DNA of 64,000 bases from CAWHNT01 sp963830775 (GTDB taxonomy: Bacteria > Pseudomonadota > Alphaproteobacteria > Geminicoccales > Geminicoccaceae): NCBI GenBank assembly GCA_963830775.1, contig CAWHNT010000050.1, positions 62,001 to 126,000 on the forward strand, in the 5' to 3' direction. Under the pieces are notes generated by a model, which was given only the letters and a program-made list of their open reading frames with translations, was not told the origin of the DNA and ran no database searches. Shown piece after piece: positions 33,322 to 42,271 of this stretch (position 1 is the stretch's first letter; every line of letters starts with the position of its first letter). The position numbers and the translations under genes are program-made.

Positions 33322-34448
33322 ATGCCGTTCGATGGGCACTTCTCGCGTCGCCGTCTCGTGCGGGGGCTGGGCCTGGGCGCTGCCGGACTGGCCCTGGCGC
33401 CCGCCCTGACACCGCGTCGCGCCCGCGCCGCCGACGTGACCGTGGGCTTCATCTATGTCGGGCCCAAGGACGATTACGGCTACAACCAGGCCCATGCCGA
33501 GGGCGCTGCGGCCATCAAGTCGATGCCCGGCGTCACCGTGGTCGAGGAGGAGAAGGTCGCCGAGACCGTCGACGTGCAGAAGACCATGCAGAGCATGATC
33601 GAGCTCGACGGCGCCAGCCTCGTCTTCCCGACCTCCTTCGGCTACTTCGACCCCACATGCTGGCCATGTGCGCCAAGTACCCGGACGTGCAGTTCCGGCA
33701 CTGCGGCGGGATGTGGGACAAGAGCAAGCATCCGGCCAACGCCGGCAGCTATTTCGGCTATATCGGCATGGGCCAGTACCTGAACGGGATCGTGGCCGGC
33801 CATGCCAGCAAGTCGAAGAAGCTGGGGTTCGTGGCGGCGAAGCCGATCCCGCAGGTTCTGCTCAACATCAACAGCTTCGCGCTGGGTGCGCGCTCGGTCG
33901 ACCCCACGATCACCACCCAGGTGATCTTCACCGGCGAGTGGTCGCTGGCGGTCAAGGAGGCCGAGGCCACCAACAGCCTGATCGACGGCGGGGCCGACGT
34001 GATCACCTGCCATGTCGACGGGCCCAAGGTGGTGATCGAGACCGCCGAGCGCCGCGGCGTCTACACCTGCGGCTACCACGCCAACCAGCAGCCCTTGGCG
34101 CCCAAGGGCTACCTCACCGGGGCGGAGTGGAACTGGGCCACGGTCTACAAGATGTTCGTCGAGAAGACGGTGGCGGGCGAGCCCTTGCCCAACTTCGTCC
34201 GCGGCGGGATCACCGAGGGCTTCATCAAGACCTCGGCCTACGGGCCCGCGGTGTCGGACGCCGCCCGCAACCAGGCGGAAGCGGTCAAGGCCGAGATCCT
34301 GAAGGGCGGCTTCGCGGTCATCAAGGGCCCGCTCAACGACAACAAGGGCAATGTCGTGGCGGCCGCCGGGACCTCCTACCCGGAGACGGCGATCGAGCTC
34401 GAAGGGATGAACTACCTGGTCGAAGGCGTGGTCGGCGCCGTCGCCTGA
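33322..34448 (+). CDS. BMP-family ABC transporter substrate-binding protein, one frameshift
   Basis: About 375 residues with ATG 33322 (AGGGGGAG upstream). The N-terminus has a twin-arginine-type signal (FSRRRLVRGLGLGAAGLALAPAL, then cleavage near ARA|ADV). The mature protein is a PnrA/BMP periplasmic binding fold: VGFIYVGPKDDYGYNQAH, FQDP-like VFPTSFGYFDP, then after the break HMLAMCAKYPDVQF, GSYFGYIGMGQYLNGIVAG and VITCHVDGPKVVIETA. One base appears missing in the C run at 33651-33654 (the only clear deletion besides the GST gene). BMP-type importers carry nucleosides and related heterocycles, which fits uptake of a cyclic imide such as cyanurate. Confidence 0.87.
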
Positions 34449-34458
34449 GCAGGCTGTC

Positions 34459-35575
34459 ATGGCGGTCGCCACCAGCAGCATCCTGACCGGCGCACCTGTG
34501 GCACCGGTGACGTCGGACCGCCTGTACCCGGTCCGACGCACGCTGGAGGCGGTGCTGATCCCGTTGGCGGCCCTGCTCCTGGCCGCGGCCGCCTTTTCGG
34601 TCTTCCTGCTCCTCCTCGGCAAGTCGCCGGCGGCCTTCTTCGACATCGTCTGGCGCGGTGCCTTCGGCAGCGCCTTCTCGCTGGGCAACACGCTCCAGCG
34701 CGCCGCGCCTCTGCTGCTCACGGCCTTATGCGTGGCGCTCCCGGCGCAACTGGGCCTGGTCGTGATCGGCGGCGAGGGTGCGGTGGTCCTGGGCGGGCTT
34801 GCCGCGGCAGTGATCGCCCTGCCCATCGCCGGCCTGCCGGCCCCGCTGGTCCTCGTCAGCATGGCCCTGGCCGGCATGGCCGCCGGGGGTGCGTGGATCG
34901 GGCTCGTCGGCTGGCTCAAGGCAAGGCGGGCGGTGAACGAGACCATCGCCAGCCTGCTGATGGCCTACATCGCCATGGCGCTCTTCAACCATCTGGTCGA
35001 AGGCCCATTGCGCGACCCCTCCAGCCTCAACAAGCCATCCACCTACGGCATCGGCGACGCCAACATGCTGGGGCCCGTCCCCGGCACCGAGCTCCACCCC
35101 GGCCTGCCCGTCGGCATCATTGCCTGCCTCGTCTTCTGGATCCTGATCTACCGCACCAGCTTCGGCTTCGCCTGCCCGGGTTACCGGCGGCAACCTGCGC
35201 GCCGCCCAGCTCCAGGGCCTGCCCGTGGCCCGCCTCATCGTCATCGCCTGCGTCATGGGCGGCGCCTGCGCCGGGCTTGCCGGCATGATCGACGTCGCCG
35301 CCGTGCATGGTCGTGCCAACGCCTCGCTCGCCGCCGGCTACGGCTATGCCGGCATCCTCATCGCCTTCCTCGCCCGCCACAACCCGCTGGCCATCCCGCC
35401 CATGGCCTTCCTGATGGGCGGCATCGCCGCCGCGGGCGGCCTCCTCCAGCGCCGCCTGGGCCTCCCCGACGCCACCGTCCTCGTGCTCCAGGGCATGATC
35501 TTCGTCTCGATCCTGGCCAGCGAGACGCTCTACGGCCGCCTGCGCTGGTTCCAGCCGCGGGAGATCGGCCGGTGA
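34459..35575 (+). CDS. ABC transporter permease (BMP/nucleoside-type, first of two), one frameshift
   Basis: About 371 residues, 10 bp after the binding protein. Hydrophobic helices include LIPLAALLLAAAAFSVFLLLL, LVVIGGEGAVVLGGLAAAVI (the GxEG loop of this permease family), ANETIASLLMAYIA-like VNETIASLLMAYIAMAL, and, after the break, VIACVMGGACAGLAGMIDVA and LIAFLARHNPLAIPPMAFLMG. The frame breaks at about 35177 (extra C in CCC); the joint reads GFA-C-RVTGGNLRAAQLQGLPVARL. Inner-membrane subunit, paired with the next permease through a GTGA overlap at 35572. Confidence 0.85.
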
Positions 35576-36496
35576 GCGGCGATCTCGGCGCCTGGACAGT
35601 CCTGATCGCCATCCTCGCCGGGGCCGTGCGCGTCAGCACGCCCTTCCTCTTCGTGAGCCTGGGCGAGTGCCTGACCGAGCGCGCCGGCCGGATCAATCTC
35701 GGCAACGAGGGTGTCCTCGTCTTCGGCGCCATGGCGGCCTACGCCATCTCCTACCACACCGGGAGCCCATGGGCCGGCGTGCTCGCCGCTGCGCTGGCCG
35801 GCAGCCTGCTCGGCGCCGCGCACGGCCTCGTCTGCTCCCTGCCCAAGGTCAACGACATCGCCATGGGCATCGCCTTCATGCTGGCCGGCACCGGCCTCGC
35901 CTTCTTCCTGGGCAAGCCCTACGTCCAGCCCACCGCCCCGCAGCTGCCCACCATCCCGCTCGGCTTCTGGTCCGACCTCCCTCAGGTCCGCAGCGCGCTC
36001 GAGGTCAGCCCCCTCTTCTTCCTCGGCATCGCCCTGGCCTTCCTCCTCGCCTGGGCCTTCCGCACCACCCGCGCCGGCCTCACCTTGCGCATCGTCGGCG
36101 ACAGTGCGGATGCCGCCCGCGCCATGGGCCTGCCCATCGTGCCGATCCGCATCGCCGCCACCGCCGCCGGCAGCGCGCTTGCCGGCATCGGCGGCGCCTT
36201 CCTCTCCCTCTCCTATCCCGGCAGCTGGAACGAGGGCCTCTCCTCCGGGCCAGGGCCTGATGGCCGTGGCCCTGGTCGTCTTCGCCCGCTGGAACCCCCT
36301 GGGCTGCGTCGCCGCCGCCCTCCTCTTCGGTGCGGCGGGCGCCCTCGGCCCCTCCCTCCAGACGGCAGGCGTGACCCAGGGCTACTACCTCTTCTACGCC
36401 GCCCCCTACGTCCTCACCCTCCTCATCATGATCCTCACCGTCTCCCCCGGCCGCGCGCTTCGCGGCATGCCGGGCGAGCTCTCGATCGTGCGGTGA
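35572..36496 (+). CDS. ABC transporter permease (second of two), one frameshift
   Basis: About 307 residues from GTG 35572, overlapping the first permease stop. It shows FLFVSLGECLTERAGRINLG-NEG, the family loop after TM1, SLPKVNDIAMGIAFMLAGTG, RTTRAGLTLRIVGDSADAAR (the cytoplasmic coupling helix) and, after the break, QGLMAVALVVFARWNPLG and YAAPYVLTLLIMIL. One extra G in GGG (36247-36249) breaks the frame. Inner-membrane half of the BMP-type importer. Ends 3 bp before an oppositely oriented ORF. Confidence 0.87.
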
Positions 36497-36498
36497 TA

Positions 36499-37128
36499 TC
36501 AGCCGTGCCGTTCCGCATGCACGAACAGCCCTTGCAACGTCTCCAATCGCTCGGGATCGGGGCGGGCGAGAGCACCTTCAGCCGTGACGAGGAGGCCATA
36601 CGGCAGCCGGTGTGGCATGAGCGCCAGGAGCCGTTCCGCACGCATGGTGGCGAGCCGCAGGCCGCGACTGAGGTCGGCGGCCGTGATCTGGGCGAGGACG
36701 CCCGCCTCCTCGAGCTGATAGCTCTGGTAGCGGACTCGCCGCCTCAGATTAGCGACAATCCCCTCGGGCATCGAGCTTGGGTCCTTGGCCGACGCCGCCC
36801 AGGCGACGGCGCCCAGCGGCTGCACGTCCCGATCGATCCGGAGCAGCTCGACCGCTCCACGCGCATCGAAGCGCCAAGCCGTCGCGAGCAGCGTGCCAAC
36901 CGCCAGCTCTCCGCATCGGATCAATGCCTCCGGCACGCATCCCAGAACCCGGTGGTCGTCGCCAGTCGGGCGCAGACGCGCGGCACGGTCGTTCGCACCG
37001 CCGTCGATGGCATCGCCCAGCTCCTCGAGCCGCTCCGCAAGGGGACGCGCAGCAGTGGACCCCTGGTGACGGAGCGCGTCAGCGACCGTGCGTGCAGTCC
37101 CCGGCAGTACGGTCGGCGGCCGGCGCAT
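36499..37128 (-). CDS. Hypothetical protein, unknown function
   Basis: A 209-residue soluble ORF on the strand opposite to the cluster, between permease 2 and the first cysteine hydrolase. It is rich in R/A/L with helical stretches (ALIRCGELAVGTLLATAWRFDARGAVELL, EEAGVLAQITAADLSRGLRLATMRAERLL). No signal peptide, membrane segment or known motif is visible. It is preceded in the same frame by a 30-residue ORF ending at the adjacent TGA (37129-37131), so it may be the main part of a ~240-residue protein broken by that stop. It could also be an uncoupled insert in the catabolic cluster. Confidence 0.45.
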   Translation of the reverse strand: MRRPPTVLPGTARTVADALRHQGSTAARPLAERLEELGDAIDGGANDRAARLRPTGDDHRVLGCVPEALIRCGELAVGTLLATAWRFDARGAVELLRIDRDVQPLGAVAWAASAKDPSSMPEGIVANLRRRVRYQSYQLEEAGVLAQITAADLSRGLRLATMRAERLLALMPHRLPYGLLVTAEGALARPDPERLETLQGLFVHAERHG

Positions 37129-37221
37129 TCACCACATGCAAGACGCACCATAGCGGGCGAAAGCCTCGTCCACCGCCGCCTCCAGCTCTGCCTGCAAACG
37201 TCCGCGCTCGTCAGCTTCCAT
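37129..37221 (-). CDS. Very small ORF in frame with and abutting the hypothetical protein
   Basis: ATG 37221 (GGAG upstream) encodes 30 residues beginning MEADERGRLQAELEAAVDEA, with strongly amphipathic helical character, and stops at a TGA immediately followed by the ATG of the next ORF (TGAATG). Either a leader/coupled peptide or the N-terminus of the 36499-37128 protein with an in-frame nonsense codon. Confidence 0.3.
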   Translation of the reverse strand: MEADERGRLQAELEAAVDEAFARYGASCMW

Positions 37222-37266
37222 CGCCCAGCTCCATTCGCCCGGTCTAGCTAGCACGGAACCGCTCCG

Positions 37267-37951
37267 ATGCCCGAACACCATGTCGCCTCCGACCCCTACC
37301 TCTGGCCCTTCGACGGCGACCTGCGCCCCGAGAACACCACCCTCATCGTCATCGACATGCAGACCGACTTCTGCGGCGAAGGCGGTTACGTCGATCGGAT
37401 GGGCTACGACCTCTCGCTGACCCGCGCGCCCATCGAGCCCATCCGCGCCGTCATGGGAGCGATGCGGGCCAAGGGCTACCACATCATCCACACCCGCGAG
37501 GGCCATCGCCCCGATCTCTCCGACCTGCCCGACAACAAGCGCTGGCGCTCGCGCCAGATCGGGGCGGGCATCGGCGATCCGGGTCCCTGCGGCCGCATCC
37601 TGGTCCGGGGCGAGCAGGGCTGGGAGATCATCCCCGAGCTGGCACCGCTGCCGGGCGAGGTGGTGATCGACAAGCCCGGCAAGGGCAGCTTCTGCGCCAC
37701 CGACCTCGAGCTGATCCTGCGCTCCCGCGGCATCCGCAACATCGTGCTCACCGGCATCACCACCGATGTCTGCGTCCACACCACGATGCGCGAGGCCAAC
37801 GACCGCGGCTTCGAGTGCCTGCTGCTCGAGGACTGCTGCGGTGCCACCGACCGCGGCAACCACGACGCCGCGGTGAAGATGGTGAAGATGCAGGGCGGCG
37901 TCTTCGGTGCGGTCAGCGACAGCCCGCGCCTTCGTCGAGGCACTGCCCTGA
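37267..37951 (+). CDS. Cysteine hydrolase, biuret hydrolase (BiuH)-like, copy 1; frame broken near its end
   Basis: About 228 residues of the isochorismatase-like fold. Catalytic triad: D in IVIDMQTDFCGEGGY (near 30), K in VVIDKPGKGSFCATDLE (near 139) and C in ITTDVCVHTTMREAN (near 172). The block IGDPGPCGRILVRGEQG is shared with biuret hydrolases. In the displayed frame it fuses to the following ABC ATPase, but deleting one C at 37923-37925 gives RAFVEALP and a TGA at 37949-37951 overlapping the ATPase ATG, so the fusion is almost certainly an artefact. It would hydrolyse biuret, or carboxybiuret-like amides, to allophanate. Confidence 0.87.
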
Positions 37952-39137
37952 TGCGGGCGATCCCGGTCGAGGCGCTGGGCATCACCAAGCGCTTCGGCGG
38001 CTTCACCGCCCTCGACAATGTCAGCCTCAAGGCCGAGGTCGGGACCGTGCATGCCCTTCTGGGCGAGAACGGGGCCGGCAAGTCGACCCTGGTGAAGTGT
38101 CTCCTGGGCTACTACCGGGCCGACGCCGGCACCTTCAAGGTCGATGGCCAGGAGGTGGCGGTTCAGCGCCCATCCGATGCCGCGAAGCTCGGCCTCGGCA
38201 TGGTCTACCAGCACTTCACCCTCGTCCCCTCCATGACCGCGGCCGAGAACCTGGTCATGGCCCGTGAGCAGATCCCGGCCGTGATCGACTGGCGGGCCGA
38301 GCGCGAGCAGCTGGCCACCTTCATGCAGCGGATGCCGTTCCAGGTTCCGCTGGATGTGCCGATGGGCCAGCTCGCGGCCGGCGAGCGGCAGAAGACCGAG
38401 ATCCTGAAGCAGCTCTATCTCGAGCGCCGCTTCCTCGTCCTGGATGAGCCCACCTCCGTCCTCACCCCGCAGGAAGCGGAGGAGATGCTGGGTCTGGTGC
38501 GGGGCCTGGCACGAGGCGGCGAGCTCACCATCGTCATCATCACCCACAAGCTGAAGGAGGTGGCGGCGTTCGCGGACGACGTCACCGTGCTGCGCCGCGG
38601 CCGCCCTGCCGGCACCGGCAGTGCCAGGGCCCTGAGCTCGGCCGAGATGACCGCGATGATGGTGGGCGATGCGCAGGTGCCCACCAGCGGCGAGCGCGCG
38701 GGCGAGCCCGTGATCCCGCCGCGCCTCGTCGTCAACGACCTCGCCACCGAGGGTGATGGCGGCCGGACCGGCCTTTCCGTCCAGCGCCTGGTCGTCCACG
38801 GCCGCGAGATCGTCGGCGTCGCCGGCGTCTCCGGCAATGGCCAGAAGGAGCTGGTCGAGGTCCTGGGCGGCCAGCGCGAGCCCGCGGGCGGCGAGGTGCT
38901 GGTGGTGGGCCAGCCCTATGCCGCGAGCCGGGACGAGGCGCAGGCCAAGGCGGTCCGGGTGCTGCCCGAGGAGCCGCTGAAGAACGGCTGCGTGCCCGGC
39001 ATGTCGGTCGAGGACAATCTGGGCCTGCGCAGCTATGACCGCGATCCTCAGGGATCCCCACGCCGCTGGCTGAACCGCAAGGCCATGGCCGAGCGGGCAC
39101 GGGTGATGATCCGCACCTTCGGCATCAAGACCGCCTC

Positions 39138-39601
39138 ACATGGGAGTTTGGTGGTCAAGCGGCTTTCAGTGAATCATCTTGGCTCCCTCCCGTCGAGACG
39201 ACCGGGCGCAGCGGCGGTTGCGAGGTCAAGGGCGTAACCGCGGAGCGGTGCCGCCGGGCACCCTTGTCGTCGTGAGCGCCGCTGCAGAATGCTAGCTCGG
39301 GCCCGAGCGGCAGCGCCTGCCATGAAGGCCTTGCCAGCGACGCTACCTTCCCGGAACGGATCCAAGGCTCGAGCCCGTTGCATCCTGCAGCCGCATCGGC
39401 CGCGTCACCTCACATTCGGCCGGGCGTGGACAGGCCCGCGCCATGATCCCTCGTGCTCGAGGGCGACGGGCTCGGGTGGCGGGACCATCCTCTAAGGCGG
39501 CATCTTTCAGCCAAGCGATTTGCAAAACGGTCGCCGCCCGCCCGGATCGAACGGGCAGATCGTGCGATCCAGCCCGTAGGATGGCGTGGTCGTGGGATCT
39601 G
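39138..39601 (-). other. Long non-coding end of the IS element (possible bridge-RNA region)
   Basis: 464 bp downstream of the transposase stop, without a supported gene. In IS110-family elements a non-coding end encodes the bridge RNA that pairs with target and donor; in the IS1111 group this end lies 3' of the transposase. Assignment here is by position only; I did not fold it. Confidence 0.3.
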
Positions 39602-40768
39602 CTACGCCTTGAGCACTGCCCCTTCCGGCAAGACACCCTGGCTGGTGTAGCGCCACAAGGCGATCAGGAGCTTTCTGGCGAGAGCCACGATCGCGATCCG
39701 CCGGACCCACCCGCGACCTTGCCCGACACGCTGGCGGAACCAGGCGCTCAAGGCCGAGTCGGGCTGATAGCGCAGCCACAGCCAAGCGAGCTCGACCATG
39801 GCGTGCCGCAGGCGTGGGTTGCCGGACTTGGCGATGCCCTGTTCTCGGTTGGTCGCGCCGCTCTGCCATGGGCTTGGCGCCAAGCCGGCGTACGCCGCCA
39901 CCTGTCGCCGGTTGGCGAAGCGGCGGAACAAGGCTTCCAGCCACAGCCGCGCGGCGAGCTCGGGACCAATCCCCTTCAGGCCCAGTAAGACGCTCACCGG
40001 CTCTACCGGGTTGGGCGACATGGAAGCGATCAGCGCATCGCGCTGCTGCTCGACGGCGTCTATCTGAGCGCAGACCAGCTCGATGCGCGCAAGCTCACGG
40101 CCGATCTCGGCCTTGAGTTGGGGCGGTAAGGGTCGCCCGTCGCCGGTCGCAAGCGTCTCGAGCCGGGCCCGCCGGTCTCGGTGCAGCGGCTCGTAATCGG
40201 TGATGCCCTGGCCGAACAGCAGGCCCTTGATGCGATTGACGTGCTGCACACGCTCCTTGATTAGGGTGCTGCGCTCGCGCGTCAGGCGACGACGATCCTC
40301 CTCCTCGGGGTTCGGCGGCCGGACCATCGCGCACACCCGCGGCTCATTGCGCCGCCAAGCCGCCAAGGTGCGGATCAGCGTCTCGCCGTCGATCCGGTCG
40401 GTCTTGGCGCGCCGATGCCGCCGCGAGACGGCGATCGAGGCCGGCTCGACGATGTGGCTGTCGATTCCGTTCTTCTCCAACAGGCGATGGATCCAAAAGC
40501 CGTCGTGACCGGCTTCTTGGATGACGAGGATGCCGTCGACAGGCGCGCCAAGCCGCTCCTCGGCTTTCGCCCTCAAGCGGGCCAGAAGCTCCAGTAGCGC
40601 AACCCCATTGCCACCGGTGAGGCTGTGCTTGGACATCTTCTCGCTGCCAGGCGCCAACACGGTGACAAGCCATGTGTGACGACTGAGCTCCAGGGAGACC
40701 AGGATCCTGGCAGCATTGGCCTGGGCGGCGGCTCCGTTCTGGCCAAGGTGATTGATGACGCAAGACAT
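39602..40768 (-). CDS. IS110 family transposase (DEDD/serine recombinase)
   Basis: 388 residues from ATG 40768. The N-terminal RuvC-like domain has ILVSLELSRHTWLVTVLAPG, where the first acidic residue is Glu rather than the usual Asp, then E in ILVIQEAGHDGFWIHRLL and D-x-x-D in RRAKTDRIDGETLIRTL. The C-terminal domain has LKGIGPELAARLWLEALFRRF, VAAYAGLAPSPWQSGATNREQ (catalytic Ser) and GIAKSGNPRLRHAMVELAW. Full length, no frameshift. It cuts and rejoins DNA with the guidance of the element's RNA. Confidence 0.95.
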   Translation of the reverse strand: MSCVINHLGQNGAAAQANAARILVSLELSRHTWLVTVLAPGSEKMSKHSLTGGNGVALLELLARLRAKAEERLGAPVDGILVIQEAGHDGFWIHRLLEKNGIDSHIVEPASIAVSRRHRRAKTDRIDGETLIRTLAAWRRNEPRVCAMVRPPNPEEEDRRRLTRERSTLIKERVQHVNRIKGLLFGQGITDYEPLHRDRRARLETLATGDGRPLPPQLKAEIGRELARIELVCAQIDAVEQQRDALIASMSPNPVEPVSVLLGLKGIGPELAARLWLEALFRRFANRRQVAAYAGLAPSPWQSGATNREQGIAKSGNPRLRHAMVELAWLWLRYQPDSALSAWFRQRVGQGRGWVRRIAIVALARKLLIALWRYTSQGVLPEGAVLKA

Positions 40769-41170
40769 CGGTCGCCTCCATGTCGGCTGGGTAGCGACCG
40801 CTGACCATATCGGAACGGCCGTCACCCCCGCATAGACTCCAAGGAAGCACCCATCGCCACCCTTTCCGGCGGCAACGTCCAGCGCTGCATCCTCGCCCGC
40901 GAGCTGGACGGGCAGGTCGACCTCCTGATCGTCGCCAACCCCTGCTTCGGCCTGGACGTGAAGGCCGTGGCCGAGACCCGGGGCCGGATCATGGCCGCGC
41001 GCAACGCCGGGGCCGGCGTGCTCCTGGTCTCCGAGGATCTCGACGAGATCATGGAGCTGGCCGACCGGATCGTGGTCATGCGCCAGGGCCGCATCGTCCA
41101 CGAGACCCCGGCTGCGGGAGCCGATCTCCACACCATCGGCGGCTACATGGCCGGCCACCACTGAGCGCCC

Positions 41171-42271
41171 ATGCGCGAGGCCCACGTCCACCGGCTGAGC
41201 GCCGACGCGCCTGACGATACCGCCTCGATCGAGGCGGCCATCGCCGACGGTCGCATCCAGCCCGAATGCATCATGGCCATCCTCGGCAAGACCGAGGGCA
41301 ATGGCTGCGTCAACGATTTCAGCCGCGGCCTCGCCTCGCTGGCGCTCCGCCACCTCCTCCAGCGCCATCTGGGCCCCGCCGCCGGCGACGTTCCCCTGGT
41401 CATGTCCGGCGGCACCGAAGGCGGTCTCGCCCCGCACTGGCTGGTCCTCGAGGCCCGCCCTTCCAGCGCCCCTTCAGGCCCTGCGCTCGCGATAGGCCGC
41501 GCCCGCACCCCGGCGATCGAGCCCTGGGAGATCGGCCGCCGCGCTCAGATCGAGGCCGTGGCGGAGGCCGTCCGTCGGGCGCTGGCCGAGGCCGAGATCA
41601 CGAGCCCGGCCGACGCCCACTACGTCCAGGTCAAATGCCCGCTGCTCACGGCCGAGCGGATCGCCCGTGCCGAAGCGGCGGGCCACGCCGTCGCGACCCG
41701 CGACACGCTCAAGTCGATGGGGCTCTCGCGCGGGGCGGCCGCTCTGGGCGTGGCGCTGGCGCTGGGCGAGCTCGACCGGTCCGTGGTGTGGGAGACCGCG
41801 ATCGGCGGCGACCTCGACCGCTGGTCGGGCGTCGCCAGCTGCTCGGCCGGCATCGAGCTCCTGGAGAACGAGATCGTGGTTCTCGGCATGAGCCCGGCCT
41901 GGGCCGGCCCGCTTCGGGTCGACCACGCGGTGATGGCCGATGGCTTCGACGTGGAGCCCGTCCGCGAGGCGCTTGCCCGACTGGGCCTGGGCTGCCCTGG
42001 CCAGCTTCCGCAAGCCGTCCGCGGCCGTCTCGTGGCCCTCCTCGCCAAGGCCGAGCCGGCCCGCACCGGCCGGCTGCGCGGCTTCCGCCACACCATGCTC
42101 GACGACAGCGACATCGCCCCGACCCGCCACGCCCGCGCCCTCGTCGGTGGCGTGCTGGGCGGGCTCGTCGGCCATGGCGAGCTCTTCGTCTCCGGCGGTG
42201 CCGAGCACCAGGGCCCGGAAGGTGGCGGCCCGGTTGCCCTCATCGCCAACGCCGCCCAGGAGGTACAGTGA
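41171..42271 (+). CDS. Ring-opening amidohydrolase (cyanuric acid hydrolase AtzD/barbiturase family)
   Basis: 366 residues, 6 bp after the ATPase end. The family's threefold repeat of Ser-Lys dyads is visible: VPLVMSGGTEGGLAPHWLVL (first Ser, near 80), VASCSAGIELLENEIVV (second Ser, near 221) and GELFVSGGAEHQGPEGGGPVALI (third Ser, near 340). Candidate lysines are in ILGKTEGNG, VQVKCPLLTAERI-like HYVQVKCPLL and ALLAKAEPARTG. It opens the six-membered ring of cyanuric acid to carboxybiuret, or of barbiturate in related enzymes; the flanking biuret-hydrolase and allophanate-hydrolase genes favour cyanurate. Stop overlaps the next ATG (TGATG). Confidence 0.9.
   Translation: MREAHVHRLSADAPDDTASIEAAIADGRIQPECIMAILGKTEGNGCVNDFSRGLASLALRHLLQRHLGPAAGDVPLVMSGGTEGGLAPHWLVLEARPSSAPSGPALAIGRARTPAIEPWEIGRRAQIEAVAEAVRRALAEAEITSPADAHYVQVKCPLLTAERIARAEAAGHAVATRDTLKSMGLSRGAAALGVALALGELDRSVVWETAIGGDLDRWSGVASCSAGIELLENEIVVLGMSPAWAGPLRVDHAVMADGFDVEPVREALARLGLGCPGQLPQAVRGRLVALLAKAEPARTGRLRGFRHTMLDDSDIAPTRHARALVGGVLGGLVGHGELFVSGGAEHQGPEGGGPVALIANAAQEVQ

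Larger units (their letters stand above)
39138..40839. mobile_element. IS110/IS1111-family insertion sequence, ~1.7 kb
   Basis: The limits are set by the interrupted ATPase gene: host sequence stops after GCCTC (39133-39137) and resumes with CAAGGAAGC (40840-40848). CTC is present at both junctions (39135-39137 and 40837-40839), so the target probably carried CTC and no long target duplication was made, as expected for this family. The element has one DEDD-type transposase on the minus strand, a 71-bp 5' flank and a long 464-bp non-coding 3' flank. A subterminal inverted repeat is suggested by TGGTCAAGCGG (39152-39162) and CCGCTGACCA (40798-40807). The long 3' flank and subterminal repeats fit the IS1111 group. 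Confidence 0.85.
37951..41164 (+). pseudogene. ABC importer ATPase (two nucleotide-binding domains), interrupted by an IS110-type element
   Basis: Two halves, 37951-39137 and 40840-41164, make a protein of about 504 residues. NBD1: Walker A LLGENGAGKSTL, signature-like MGQLAAGERQKTEI, Walker B RRFLVLDEPTSVL, H-loop VIITHKL. NBD2: degenerate Walker A VAGVSGNGQKELVEV, then after the insert ATLSGGNVQRCILARELDG and VLLVSEDLDEIMEL. Joining 39137 to 40840 gives the codons GCC TCC AAG in perfect frame (T-A-S-K-E-A-P). As it stands NBD2 is cut, so the importer should be inactive unless the IS excises or another ATPase substitutes. Confidence 0.9.

Noticed and set aside
34459..37251. 930-residue ORF beginning with an ABC permease
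   Set aside because: Only the first third is permease; the remainder is out-of-frame read-through after the break near 35177.
37267..39237. 656-residue fusion of a cysteine hydrolase with an ABC ATPase
   Set aside because: Removing one C at 37923-37925 gives a natural hydrolase end (RAFVEALP, TGA) that overlaps the ATPase ATG; the fusion is explained by the same +1 error seen throughout the window.
39602..40768. Transposase inactivated because the first DEDD Asp is Glu
   Set aside because: Glu at this position (VSLELS) appears in a natural group of IS110-like transposases with the KMSKH and RRAKTD signatures, so it is probably a subgroup trait and not damage.
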